Source: Bdellovibrio sp. (GTDB lineage Bacteria > Bdellovibrionota > Bdellovibrionia > Bdellovibrionales > Bdellovibrionaceae). Taken from it: 35,544 bases of DNA. Shown piece by piece: positions 1 to 7,352 of this stretch. The notes under the pieces were generated by a model that was not told the origin of the DNA, did not search any database, and saw nothing but the letters and a program-made list of their open reading frames with translations. The stretch's first letter is position 1. Every line of letters starts with the position of its first letter. Both the position numbers and the translations under genes were made by a program. The stretch spans positions 1 to 35,544 of the forward strand of contig JABWCO010000020.1 in NCBI GenBank assembly GCA_013360185.1, given 5' to 3'.

Positions 1-156
1 CCTGATTTGGGGCATTCGGGGGTCCTTTTGCTAAAATATTTTGTGGTAAAAACATTCTAGCAGATTCCCTGACTGCCCCTGTCATTGAGGGAGAACCTTA
101 ATATTTTATAGACACTTTTATAAAACCTGAGTATGAACTAGCTCCGAGGTGCTCCT

Positions 157-807
157 ATGAAAAATATCTTTTTTAGCGTTTTAATGGGTTTTTTCTTAGT
201 TAGCTGTTCAAAAGAAAACTCCTCCACCAACACGACTCCTCCGCAAGGTCAGCCAGGGACTGTTGTTGAACTTTCAAACAAATCCACAAGCGAAGTCTTA
301 GCGACAAAATATAATAAGGCAGAATTAAAATGCACCCTTTGGGCCCAAGGGTCGCAAAAGGTCGACCTTTCCTTGCCTCCGACTGAAACTGTCACCTTGG
401 ACTTGATGAAAGACATTCAGCTCCCACACGAAATCTTGCTCAAAACATTTTCAGCAAATCATGACCTTCAACTATCGCTCAAAATAACAAAACTGTCTCA
501 CTATGGGGTATTGGATTACACAGACGCAAACGGAAAGGTTTTAGCGAAATTTTCCCCTTATGTTGAAATTGATTACTCTCACACTTACAGAACTACCTTC
601 GAGGCGGGCCGTTCGAGTGTAGGCTCAGGATCATCACGTCTTTGGGTCAATGAGAAAATATATTCCACTATCCTTGATCAATCGATCGTAAGTGGTCCCG
701 ACAACAATTTGATTCAGACGGCTATTCATGATTACGCAACTTGTGTCGTGGCTACAGATATTAAACCTGAATACCAAGATCAATTTGTCTTTAAGCCTGC
801 AAAATAA
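157..807 (+). CDS. Predicted lipoprotein of unknown function
   Basis: The 216-residue product begins with a short hydrophobic signal ending in a lipobox (L-V-S-C, lipidation site Cys17), so it should be exported, lipidated and anchored in a membrane. Residue +2 is Ser, not Asp, which favours the outer membrane if Lol sorting applies. A Ser/Thr/Pro-rich flexible linker (about residues 18-36) follows, then a globular part with no motif I recognise. The start is supported by a GAGG element 9-10 bases upstream. The gene stands alone, convergent with the metalloprotease gene, and its stop codon lies in the loop of a terminator-like hairpin. Function is unknown; the lipoprotein call is firm, anything beyond it is not. 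Confidence 0.85.
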   Translation: MKNIFFSVLMGFFLVSCSKENSSTNTTPPQGQPGTVVELSNKSTSEVLATKYNKAELKCTLWAQGSQKVDLSLPPTETVTLDLMKDIQLPHEILLKTFSANHDLQLSLKITKLSHYGVLDYTDANGKVLAKFSPYVEIDYSHTYRTTFEAGRSSVGSGSSRLWVNEKIYSTILDQSIVSGPDNNLIQTAIHDYATCVVATDIKPEYQDQFVFKPAK

Positions 808-818
808 CTTGCAGGCTT
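793..818. terminator. Bidirectional terminator-like hairpin between convergent genes
   Basis: A perfect 10-bp inverted repeat (AAGCCTGCAA / TTGCAGGCTT) with a 6-base loop lies between two convergent genes. The loop contains the plus-strand stop codon. The following bases are only moderately T-rich, so termination efficiency is uncertain, but position and symmetry fit a shared terminator. Confidence 0.7.
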
Positions 819-821
819 TGA

Positions 822-2288
822 TTATTTACAGGCGTTCCTTGTTTTATCAGGCACGCATCCCAGGGCCTTTTGCAGGCCGGGATTTGCTAGGTAAATGGAA
901 TTCACACGATCTGCCATTTTTGGATGAGAATGATCGTGGTCCGGCTTAAGTTCTGCTTTCGCTAAAGCCTCATCCACAGTTTCACATTTTTTACCCATAA
1001 TCTTTTTGGCTTTTGCATTCATGGCCTGGGATAAGTTTGCGCAGGATCGGCCGAAGGAATAAGCCTGGGTTTCAAACGCAAATCGTTTGGCATCCGCACT
1101 GGATGGAATTTCAACTATCTTCTTTTCTACAATCTGTACAGCCAGCCAATCCGCAAAAGCTTCTTGAGCATGGCCGTTACCAGTAATGGGACCACAGAAT
1201 TGTAAATCTTTGTGATGCTTTTCAAAAAATTCCTTCTCGCTTTGTAAACGAGACATCTGAGCATCGGAATTTTTCTCTTCCCCTGATTCGCTGTCTTTTT
1301 CTTGGATGAAAGACATTTTATCATCTACTCTTTTTAAGACTGAGGCCCGTGACGGAGTCTGCACATTCATAACTTTAGGACTATTCAGGCAAGCGATAGC
1401 TTCCTTAAAAGGGTGCTCGTCAACCCCCACGGAATCAGCAAACCTATTATAGCCCTTATGGGACTCCTCAGAGTATTCGGACTCGGGCATACTTGTGCGG
1501 GGATCTAATATAAAAGTACCTTTATCAGATTGCAAATACCCATAACTTGAATTGCACGGGTCGATAGCGTGGGACAGCTCATGGGCAATGATCAAAAACA
1601 AACTAGCATCTGGAAGTCCCAAAAACTGCGGACACACCGTCACCGCCATAGTTTGGGCGACATAAAAAGCATTGGGCATTTCACAGCCCGTTTTCAAAAG
1701 AACCTCGTCGTTTAAAGACAGTTGATTCATACTGACGATTTCAATTTTTCTGATCGAAGCTTCAATAGCCGCGCTATTATCCGCAGTCCGCTGAGACTGT
1801 AAATAAGCAATCAAGCGCTTTTGCACGTCTTTAAAAATCCCATTAGCTCTAGCAAATTCGCTGTTGTATCTTTTTTGATTTTCTTTGAGTTGCGCTTTTC
1901 CGCCCGCGGCTTTTTCTGTAAAAAGTTTTTCTGGATTCAAAAGAGGATCCGTAAACAAGTCTTCTTTAAAGGGCTTCTTTAAGCAGGCGTCCACCGTTTG
2001 CATATTCACTAACATGCTGTAGTTTGGAACTGCCTGGCCGCTGGCATTCGTATATAAATACATGCTTTGCGTTTTGCTGGAAAAATTTCCGCACAGACTG
2101 GCGAATGAGCAACTTTTTACCGCAGGCACTTCACAACTAACATTGTTAGAGGCCTTTTTGATCGCCGAACGAACTTGCGTCAGCTGTTCAATCACCTCAA
2201 AATCACCCGGTGCTGCGTGTGCGCTGGGTAAGACAGTGCCCGCAACAACTAAGACCAGAAGAATGGATCGTCCCCACGGCAATTTCAC
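822..2288 (-). CDS. Secreted zinc metallopeptidase (HExxH, M48-like)
   Basis: The 488-residue product has an N-terminal signal peptide with a likely cleavage after A-H-A near residue 25. The zinc site is visible: HELSH at 236-240 gives two His ligands and the catalytic Glu, and EAFAD at 376-380 gives a third Glu ligand in the gluzincin style. A late S-H-P-x5-R-V segment (about 454-462) recalls the C-terminal part of M48 peptidases. About ten Cys residues suggest disulfides in the periplasm or outside the cell. The GTG start overlaps the stop of the upstream gene in a GTGA arrangement, which implies translational coupling. The substrate is unknown; prey-protein or envelope-protein degradation is only an inference. 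M13-like or another gluzincin family is possible instead of M48. Confidence 0.8.
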   Translation of the reverse strand: MKLPWGRSILLVLVVAGTVLPSAHAAPGDFEVIEQLTQVRSAIKKASNNVSCEVPAVKSCSFASLCGNFSSKTQSMYLYTNASGQAVPNYSMLVNMQTVDACLKKPFKEDLFTDPLLNPEKLFTEKAAGGKAQLKENQKRYNSEFARANGIFKDVQKRLIAYLQSQRTADNSAAIEASIRKIEIVSMNQLSLNDEVLLKTGCEMPNAFYVAQTMAVTVCPQFLGLPDASLFLIIAHELSHAIDPCNSSYGYLQSDKGTFILDPRTSMPESEYSEESHKGYNRFADSVGVDEHPFKEAIACLNSPKVMNVQTPSRASVLKRVDDKMSFIQEKDSESGEEKNSDAQMSRLQSEKEFFEKHHKDLQFCGPITGNGHAQEAFADWLAVQIVEKKIVEIPSSADAKRFAFETQAYSFGRSCANLSQAMNAKAKKIMGKKCETVDEALAKAELKPDHDHSHPKMADRVNSIYLANPGLQKALGCVPDKTRNACK

Positions 2289-2668
2289 GGGCGTCCCTTT
2301 GCGTATTCACGCACGACTTCGATATTTTTCACAAGGGCCGCATAGTTGTCCCCTTGTGTGCACCCGTTTACTTGAATCTTTTTGTTTTTAACTTGTTTAA
2401 CAAATGAATACGTTCCTGCTGAACAAGCTAAATACTTTTCACCTGCCGGTCCTTTTTCAAGGGATTGCCATGAGCGCAAAATTTCTGCTGGCAACTTTTT
2501 TCCCAACAAGATGTTGTTATAAAAATAGACACCGTTTTCTTTTTTTAAGATATCGGTTTTGCGAAAGCCATGATGATTGGTGCGATCAAGAATTAAGACC
2601 GAAGCCATTACAGGCCCAGAAAGTCCAAATGTCAGAACAAATAGCAAGAACGACGAGACAAGCTTCAT
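2285..2668 (-). CDS. Small secreted protein of unknown function
   Basis: The 127-residue product has a clear signal peptide (hydrophobic core residues 4-20, likely cleavage after V-M-A at 20-22). The mature part is about 105 residues and contains just two Cys, in L-A-C-S and N-G-C-T, which could form one disulfide. I recognise no domain. Its TGA stop overlaps the GTG start of the HExxH protease gene by four bases, so the two are almost certainly cotranslated. It could be a cofactor, inhibitor or chaperone of that protease, but this rests on position alone. Confidence 0.7.
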   Translation of the reverse strand: MKLVSSFLLFVLTFGLSGPVMASVLILDRTNHHGFRKTDILKKENGVYFYNNILLGKKLPAEILRSWQSLEKGPAGEKYLACSAGTYSFVKQVKNKKIQVNGCTQGDNYAALVKNIEVVREYAKGRP

Positions 2669-2696
2669 GCACTCAGTTTAAGCGAAAACCCAAACC

Positions 2697-2722
2697 CTTG
2701 TCCGCAACGAATCACGGACAAG
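2697..2722. terminator. Inverted repeat, possible terminator of the YiiX-like gene
   Basis: A perfect 8-bp stem (CTTGTCCG / CGGACAAG) with a 10-base loop lies in the gap downstream of the minus-strand lipoprotein gene and upstream of the small secreted protein gene. On the minus strand it is followed by a G/T-rich stretch, not a clean U tract, so it may be a weak terminator or a leader element of the next gene. Confidence 0.45.
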
Positions 2723-2755
2723 AATTTTAGCGCGACCTTAGTCTTATTGGTAAAA

Positions 2756-4279
2756 CTATCCCTCACCCTGCGGCAGCTGTTTTAAGCTGGCAGGACGGAA
2801 ATACAAGTGCACATCCGCACGCTTGCGGTGGATATAATTTACGCGGTCTCTTTCAATGTAATCGTTCAACCACTGCGAGATTTCTTGGTTTGTATAGATC
2901 TTACCAGGGTTCTTAGCTTGCCAATCGCGCAAAGCCTGTAAAAAGATCCCCGCGGATTTATAAAGTTTTGCGGTGATGGTGATTTGCTGCAAAGGAATGT
3001 CCTCTGGCAAGTCATTAAGCCCGCCAAATCCTCCCAGCAAACTCCAGAGCGGTTTAATACCACGCGATTTCCAAATCACACGAGCCGCGATGGAACTTAA
3101 ATTTTCTTGAATTTCGTAATCCTGATTTTCAATTAAGTCGAACATCTTTCTGACCAGCAAGTCCTTATTGCGCTGATCTTGTGACAAACGATAGTCCGTC
3201 CAATCTAAAACCATTTCAAAGCGATCATCGGTTTCTAAATTAAAGGGCGAAAAGATCGGTCCTGGGGTCACCTTTAAGCCTTGGGTCAGGTCTTTCTTTT
3301 GCAACATCATGTTAGACGTGGCCTGTGGCATAATGACTTTGCCATTTGAAGCCCATTCATAAGCTGCATAAGGAATCTCAATACACGTTAAACGACTGTG
3401 GTCTTTAATATTCGCATCGTAATCGTAAGCGACACTAGGACCTTTTACCTCTAGGCGACTTTTGATTTCTTTCCCCATAAGGTCATTCGCTAACTGCGCC
3501 ATCTTTGCGTCTTTGGCGCGAAAAACCATAATGCGCGCATTTTCATTTTTTAAAGCGTCTTCTATGGTAAAAAAAGAAACGCCGGAATTGATATAGGATT
3601 CAATGGTTTGAAATTTACCAGAGCCATCACCGTACACAAAAACACCGTGACTGAATTTCGAAGGTAAAGTGGTGCTTTGTGCGATGCCCGCACTCATAAA
3701 AGAAATTCCCCGTGTGATCATGATGTCGCCGGGTTGAAATGCAAAACTTTTATACTTGGAATTTAAATGATACGGATTGTATTTACCAGACTCGAACAGC
3801 GGTACAGCCTGTGTTTTAAAATCTAACTTATCACCCACAAGAGGTTGAATTTTATAGTAGGTTTCACCTAAATAATCTTCAATATCACGCAGTTTACCAA
3901 AAACGTCGCCCGCATAAACTCGACAAGACAACGGAATCGATTTTAAATTCCCATTTACCATCATGCGAAATCCTGCAAGATCTCTGATGGCCGTCTGTCC
4001 GTAAGAATCAATCCATGATTTTTTTAAAAGTGCAGGGTTAAAATTCCCTAGAGCTTTAGCAAGACTTCCCATATCTGCTGCGCAAACCGCCGACTGGGTC
4101 GCCGCCTCAAATTGATTTTCGAGATTGCGTATCCACTGAATGTTCGCCTCTTGGAAATTGGCCTCGGATAAAACTTCTGAATAAGAAGCCACTGAACGGG
4201 ACTGGATTTCTTTTTCTGGTTTATGTGAGCAACTTAAAAACGAAATCAACACCAGCGACAAAAGAACATATCTTAGCAT
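2756..4279 (-). CDS. YiiX-like papain-fold (permuted NlpC/P60) lipoprotein
   Basis: The 507-residue product begins with a lipoprotein signal ending in F-L-S-C (Cys17). Its central part matches the permuted papain-like YiiX/YebB group: a GDI-type strand (G184-D-I) opens the domain, F-S-H-G gives a candidate catalytic His211, I-E-S-Y supplies an acidic residue at 227, and L-T-C-I-E supplies a candidate nucleophile Cys299 followed by helical A-A-Y. Known relatives are thought to act on amide or acyl bonds in the envelope; the exact substrate is not known. About 190 residues after the domain are not recognised. The start has a strong AAGGAG element, and that element can pair with an upstream CTCCTT segment (see the regulatory feature). 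It is probably its own transcription unit. Confidence 0.8.
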   Translation of the reverse strand: MLRYVLLSLVLISFLSCSHKPEKEIQSRSVASYSEVLSEANFQEANIQWIRNLENQFEAATQSAVCAADMGSLAKALGNFNPALLKKSWIDSYGQTAIRDLAGFRMMVNGNLKSIPLSCRVYAGDVFGKLRDIEDYLGETYYKIQPLVGDKLDFKTQAVPLFESGKYNPYHLNSKYKSFAFQPGDIMITRGISFMSAGIAQSTTLPSKFSHGVFVYGDGSGKFQTIESYINSGVSFFTIEDALKNENARIMVFRAKDAKMAQLANDLMGKEIKSRLEVKGPSVAYDYDANIKDHSRLTCIEIPYAAYEWASNGKVIMPQATSNMMLQKKDLTQGLKVTPGPIFSPFNLETDDRFEMVLDWTDYRLSQDQRNKDLLVRKMFDLIENQDYEIQENLSSIAARVIWKSRGIKPLWSLLGGFGGLNDLPEDIPLQQITITAKLYKSAGIFLQALRDWQAKNPGKIYTNQEISQWLNDYIERDRVNYIHRKRADVHLYFRPASLKQLPQGEG

Positions 4280-4284
4280 GAAGG

Positions 4285-4337
4285 CTCCTTGCTACCTCTC
4301 TATTCTGACTGTTCAAAGCGTAGAAAGCAGCAAGGAG
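4285..4337 (-). promoter_or_regulatory. Candidate SD-sequestering hairpin before the YiiX-like gene
   Basis: In the minus-strand leader, CTCCTTGCT (4337-4329) is the exact complement of AGCAAGGAG (4293-4285), which contains the AAGGAG ribosome binding site five bases before the ATG. A few more G-U and G-C pairs can extend the stem inward; the loop is about 30-35 nt. If formed, it would hide the ribosome binding site. No U tract follows, so a terminator is less likely. Confidence 0.5.
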
Positions 4338-4389
4338 ATGGGGAAATCTGGACCTCACGCCAAGACCAGCGTAAGGTTCTATTTGTCAG

Positions 4390-5679
4390 TTATTTTTCAA
4401 CAATAGCCACAACACCCATGCCGCCTGCCGTACAGATTGAAATCAAACCACGGCCACGGCCTTTTTTATTCAACATCTTGGCAAGACTTGCCACGATACG
4501 TCCGCCCGTTGCAGCAAAAGGATGTCCCAAAGCCAAGCTGCCACCGTTTACGTTGAGCTTTGATCGATCTATGGAACCCAATGCACTTCCACCAAAAGCT
4601 TTCTGACAATACTCTTCAGACTCCCACGCTTTCAGTGTGCAAAGGACCTGCCCTGCAAAAGCTTCGTGAATTTCATAAAAATCAAAATCCTGCAGCGTTA
4701 AACCGTTGCGCTTCAACATACGGCCCACAGCCACGGCTGGCGCCATCAAAAGTCCCTCGCCATTGACGTAATCTACAGCTGCATATTCGGCGTCCACAAA
4801 GTAAGCCAAAACTGACAAGTTGTGTTGTGCTGCAAAGTCTTCAGAGCCTAACAAAACCGCAGAAGCCCCATCTGTTAAAGGCGTACTGTTACCCGCAGTC
4901 AAAGTGCCCGTTCCCGTGAAATCGAAAGCAGGTTTTAGCTTTGCAAGCTTTTCGATGCTTGTATCCCCACGCACGAAGGTCTCTTTAGAAAGGCCTTTAA
5001 AATCGAACACAAGGTCTTTATAAAATCCTTCATCATAAGCTCGCGCCGCGTTCTTATGACTATGAAATGCCAGCTCATCTTGGGCTTCTCGGGTGATCTT
5101 CCAGTCTTTGACCATTTTTTCTGTGTGTTGTCCCATCGACAAACCTGTGCGCGGCTCTTGCACATTAGGGAAGCGTGGTTTCAAATAGGATAATTTTAAT
5201 TCAGTGAATCTTTTTAACTTCCCTAACAAAGATTTCTCTTTTTGTGCATCCAACATCACCCAAGTAAATTCACGCGGCAATACGCCAGCGATATCACTGT
5301 TGGTGTCAGTGCCCCCGCCAATACCGCTGTCGATTTGGCCAGAGGCAATCTTAAGGGCAATGTGAGCCAATGTTTCTAAACCTGTTCCACACGCTCTTTG
5401 CACATCATAACCTGGCGTGTGCGGATCAAGACCAGAACTTAATAAGGACTCTCTAGACAAATTCCAATCTGCGGCATTTTTCATCACGGCACCAAGGGCT
5501 ACATCTCCTAAGCGCACACCTTGAAGATTGGATTTCATGACCAGGTCCTTTAAGGTTGCTGTCATAAGATCGCGATTTGAGGTGCGCGCATAGTGCGTGG
5601 AAGACTTTGTAAATGGCGTGCGAGAACCCCCAAGAATGGCAACGGGTCTCATTTTTTTGTCGTTTCTGATGTTACTCAT
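4390..5679 (-). CDS. fadI: Acetyl-CoA acyltransferase (FadI/HADHB-type thiolase)
   Basis: This 429-residue thiolase should cleave 3-ketoacyl-CoA with CoA to acetyl-CoA and a shortened acyl-CoA in beta-oxidation. The nucleophile is Cys97 in Q-R-A-C-G-T-G; other active-site elements are H-E-A-F at 338-341 (the FadI/HADHB form, unlike N-E-A-F of AtoB), G-H-P at 385-387 and the proton-shuttling Cys416 in S-I-C-T-A-G-G-M-G. Length fits FadI. No FadJ partner lies next to it, so the hydratase/dehydrogenase subunit must be elsewhere. The gene is divergent from a TetR regulator, with an operator-like dyad between them. Its SD (AAGGA) lies seven bases before the ATG in the loop of a small hairpin. The family call is firm; chain-length preference is not visible. 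Confidence 0.88.
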   Translation of the reverse strand: MSNIRNDKKMRPVAILGGSRTPFTKSSTHYARTSNRDLMTATLKDLVMKSNLQGVRLGDVALGAVMKNAADWNLSRESLLSSGLDPHTPGYDVQRACGTGLETLAHIALKIASGQIDSGIGGGTDTNSDIAGVLPREFTWVMLDAQKEKSLLGKLKRFTELKLSYLKPRFPNVQEPRTGLSMGQHTEKMVKDWKITREAQDELAFHSHKNAARAYDEGFYKDLVFDFKGLSKETFVRGDTSIEKLAKLKPAFDFTGTGTLTAGNSTPLTDGASAVLLGSEDFAAQHNLSVLAYFVDAEYAAVDYVNGEGLLMAPAVAVGRMLKRNGLTLQDFDFYEIHEAFAGQVLCTLKAWESEEYCQKAFGGSALGSIDRSKLNVNGGSLALGHPFAATGGRIVASLAKMLNKKGRGRGLISICTAGGMGVVAIVEK

Positions 5680-5680
5680 A

Positions 5681-5697
5681 TATACGTCCTTCGTATA
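5681..5697 (-). promoter_or_regulatory. Hairpin presenting the thiolase SD in its loop
   Basis: TATACG and CGTATA form a perfect 6-bp stem around a 5-base loop that is exactly the AAGGA ribosome binding site of the thiolase gene. The stem is AT-rich and short, so it may be marginal; an SD displayed in a loop would be accessible. Confidence 0.4.
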
Positions 5698-5703
5698 AAA
5701 ATC

Positions 5704-5732
5704 TTGATTCTACCTACCGATAGGTAGATAAT
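5704..5732 (+). promoter_or_regulatory. Predicted tetR promoter, probably leaderless
   Basis: TTGATT and GATAAT are separated by 17 bases. Transcription would begin about 7 bases after the -10, which is the ATG itself at 5739, and no Shine-Dalgarno sequence is placed to serve that ATG. A leaderless message is therefore likely. This is a reading by eye against the sigma-70 consensus. Confidence 0.55.
5710..5727. promoter_or_regulatory. Operator-like dyad for the divergent TetR regulator
   Basis: CTACCTA-CCGA-TAGGTAG is an 18-bp dyad with 7-bp arms, the usual size for TetR-family operators. It fills the spacer between a -35-like TTGATT (5704-5709) and a -10-like GATAAT (5727-5732) of the tetR promoter. 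On the other strand TATTAT (5733-5728), with TTGCTT (5756-5751) 17 bases upstream, is a candidate thiolase promoter whose start site would fall inside the dyad. Binding here could block both directions. Confidence 0.7.
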
Positions 5733-5738
5733 ATAACA

Positions 5739-6323
5739 ATGAACAAAGTAAAGCAAGCCCCTCTAACGACCACAAAAGCTCAAGCCTTGGATCTGGGACG
5801 ACATTACTTGCAGACCCTAGGGTACAATGCTTTTAGCTTTCAATTGATTGCAGATGAGTTAGGAATAAAAAAGGCCAGCTTACATTACCATTTTGCCTCA
5901 AAAGAAGACCTGGGCTTAGCCTTGATCGCTGACTATGAAGCTGCCTATATAGAGTCCGTAGAAAAAATGAAGGACCTCTCGGCCCTACAAAAGCTAACAC
6001 GAATGACTCGTATTTTCTGTCGCATGAGTCAGGATCAAAAAAAACTGTGTCCGCTCGGGGTCCTTGCCGTGGATTTCAACACGGTCCCTGCAAAAATGCA
6101 AAAACGCCTGTTGGACTTTCACAAAATCCAACAGAACTGGCTAATAACAACTCTTAAACAGGGCCTTAAAGAAAAGAGCCTAAAAAAAGATCTAGATCTT
6201 AACTTTACGGCCGATCTAATTCTAGCAGCCATTCAAGGCGGATTACTCATGGCGCGCGTTCGCGGTGAAAGTGCGACGCTAGAAAACATGCTAGAAAAGC
6301 TCATCAAAGACATAAAGCGCTAA
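5739..6323 (+). CDS. TetR-family transcriptional regulator
   Basis: The 194-residue product has the TetR layout: an N-terminal helix-turn-helix (about residues 13-60) with the typical I-A-D-E-L-G-I-K-K-A-S-L-H-Y-H-F signature, then a helical ligand-binding part. A C-P-L-G-V-L segment near residue 105 resembles the AcrR/YcdC-like C-terminal domain seen in regulators of acyl or aldehyde metabolism. It faces the FadI-type thiolase gene, so it probably represses that gene and itself, perhaps responding to an acyl-CoA or fatty acid; the ligand is inferred from the neighbour only. The message appears leaderless, with the ATG at the predicted transcription start. Confidence 0.9.
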   Translation: MNKVKQAPLTTTKAQALDLGRHYLQTLGYNAFSFQLIADELGIKKASLHYHFASKEDLGLALIADYEAAYIESVEKMKDLSALQKLTRMTRIFCRMSQDQKKLCPLGVLAVDFNTVPAKMQKRLLDFHKIQQNWLITTLKQGLKEKSLKKDLDLNFTADLILAAIQGGLLMARVRGESATLENMLEKLIKDIKR

Positions 6324-6415
6324 GAGAAATCACGACAGGTATATTAAAAGTTACTCGCCAAGAAGAGTCGAAGGCAAAGTTGAAACTCGCCACTGTTCTT
6401 GAACCTCAGTTTAAC

Positions 6416-7342
6416 CTAATATAGTTCCACACGATCATTTTCACGAAAGCCCGAGCCAGAATGAATAACAGAAATCGCTCCGTCGTTACCAAAATAACTA
6501 ATCACTTCCAATGTGCCCTTAAGGCGCCCCGGCACCCGACCGATATGACCACCACTTTCGGGATCGTACACATCATCACCATCTTCAGTTACTTTTAAAA
6601 GATCACCAACTTGCAAACCTGAGACTCTGCCGACGTTGAGATAGATTCTGTCGCCGTTAATTGCCGCGATACGCCCTTCCCAAGTGACCTTATCTAGGGA
6701 CGCTAAAACCTGCGGAGTAAAGTCCAAGAAGGCATCCTTAACGATTGTTTGAATAACATCCGGATTGTTAGCGAGAAACTTATCTGTTTCAACCCGCTCG
6801 CCCACACGAACTCCTTGTTCTTCCACGGTCACAGTTTTCACGGTATTAAACACTTCCCGACCTGCGCGCCCAGTTACAACGCGGACTTGCGCCACCACTT
6901 CAAAGGCTGTGGTTAAATGGCGGACGACGCCCACGTTGTCAGACTTACGCTTGATACGAATATCAAGGATCTTTCCTTCTAAGACGGCATTCACGCCGAT
7001 TGCTTGCGCGACTTTGGCAACTTCGGCAAGTTTATACTGCCCGCCTTCCATCATTTTCGTAACATCCGCCTTAAGCTCCTTGCTGTCTAAGGCAATCACT
7101 TCACCTGTGCGATTTAAGTCAGTCACGAAAGCTGTGCGCGCGCGGTCTCGTAACTCTTGCGGACGACTGTCTGCTGCATCCAGAAATGGTAAAACCATCA
7201 AACGCTTACGTGGCGAAGAATCCTCTTTGCGCGCTTCATAGTTTACATCCTTCACTTCGCGACGAACGCTCGGTGTGCTGTGATCAAAAGTCGCACATGA
7301 AGCTAAAACAAAAGCCGACAATATAAGAAAAATACTTTTCAT
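6416..7342 (-). CDS. Lipoprotein with CsgG/TolB-like and FlgT-C-like regions
   Basis: I choose the ATG at 7342, 26 codons inside the longest frame, because it gives a clean lipoprotein signal (lipobox L-A-S-C, Cys16) and has AAGGAG just upstream. The 308-residue protein has a middle region typical of CsgG/TolB-N-like folds (L-M-V-L-P-F-L-D start near residue 50, later A-V-L-E-G-K-I) and a C-terminal beta domain (about 215-308) containing G-R-I-A-A-I-N-G-D and L-N-V-G-R-V-S-G-L, resembling the FlgT C-terminal domain. FlgT forms the H ring around the basal body of sheathed polar flagella in Vibrio. The upstream gene, 10 bases away, encodes a partner with a FlgT-N-like start. A role in an envelope ring is inference. 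Confidence 0.75.
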   Translation of the reverse strand: MKSIFLILSAFVLASCATFDHSTPSVRREVKDVNYEARKEDSSPRKRLMVLPFLDAADSRPQELRDRARTAFVTDLNRTGEVIALDSKELKADVTKMMEGGQYKLAEVAKVAQAIGVNAVLEGKILDIRIKRKSDNVGVVRHLTTAFEVVAQVRVVTGRAGREVFNTVKTVTVEEQGVRVGERVETDKFLANNPDVIQTIVKDAFLDFTPQVLASLDKVTWEGRIAAINGDRIYLNVGRVSGLQVGDLLKVTEDGDDVYDPESGGHIGRVPGRLKGTLEVISYFGNDGAISVIHSGSGFRENDRVELY

Positions 7343-7352
7343 TGAGAACTCC

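Noticed and set aside
1-156. Promoter or small RNA upstream of the first lipoprotein
   Set aside because: AT-rich with several partial hexamers (TTGCTA, TATAAA), but no pair with correct spacing stands out and no stable fold is visible.
6324-6415. Repeated ACTCGCCA in the gap after tetR as a paired regulatory site
   Set aside because: Only an 8-base match in two unequal contexts between convergent gene ends; chance is likely.
6765-7241. 158-codon plus-strand frame opposite the FlgT-like lipoprotein
   Set aside because: Ser/Thr/Arg-rich shadow frame with no start signal.
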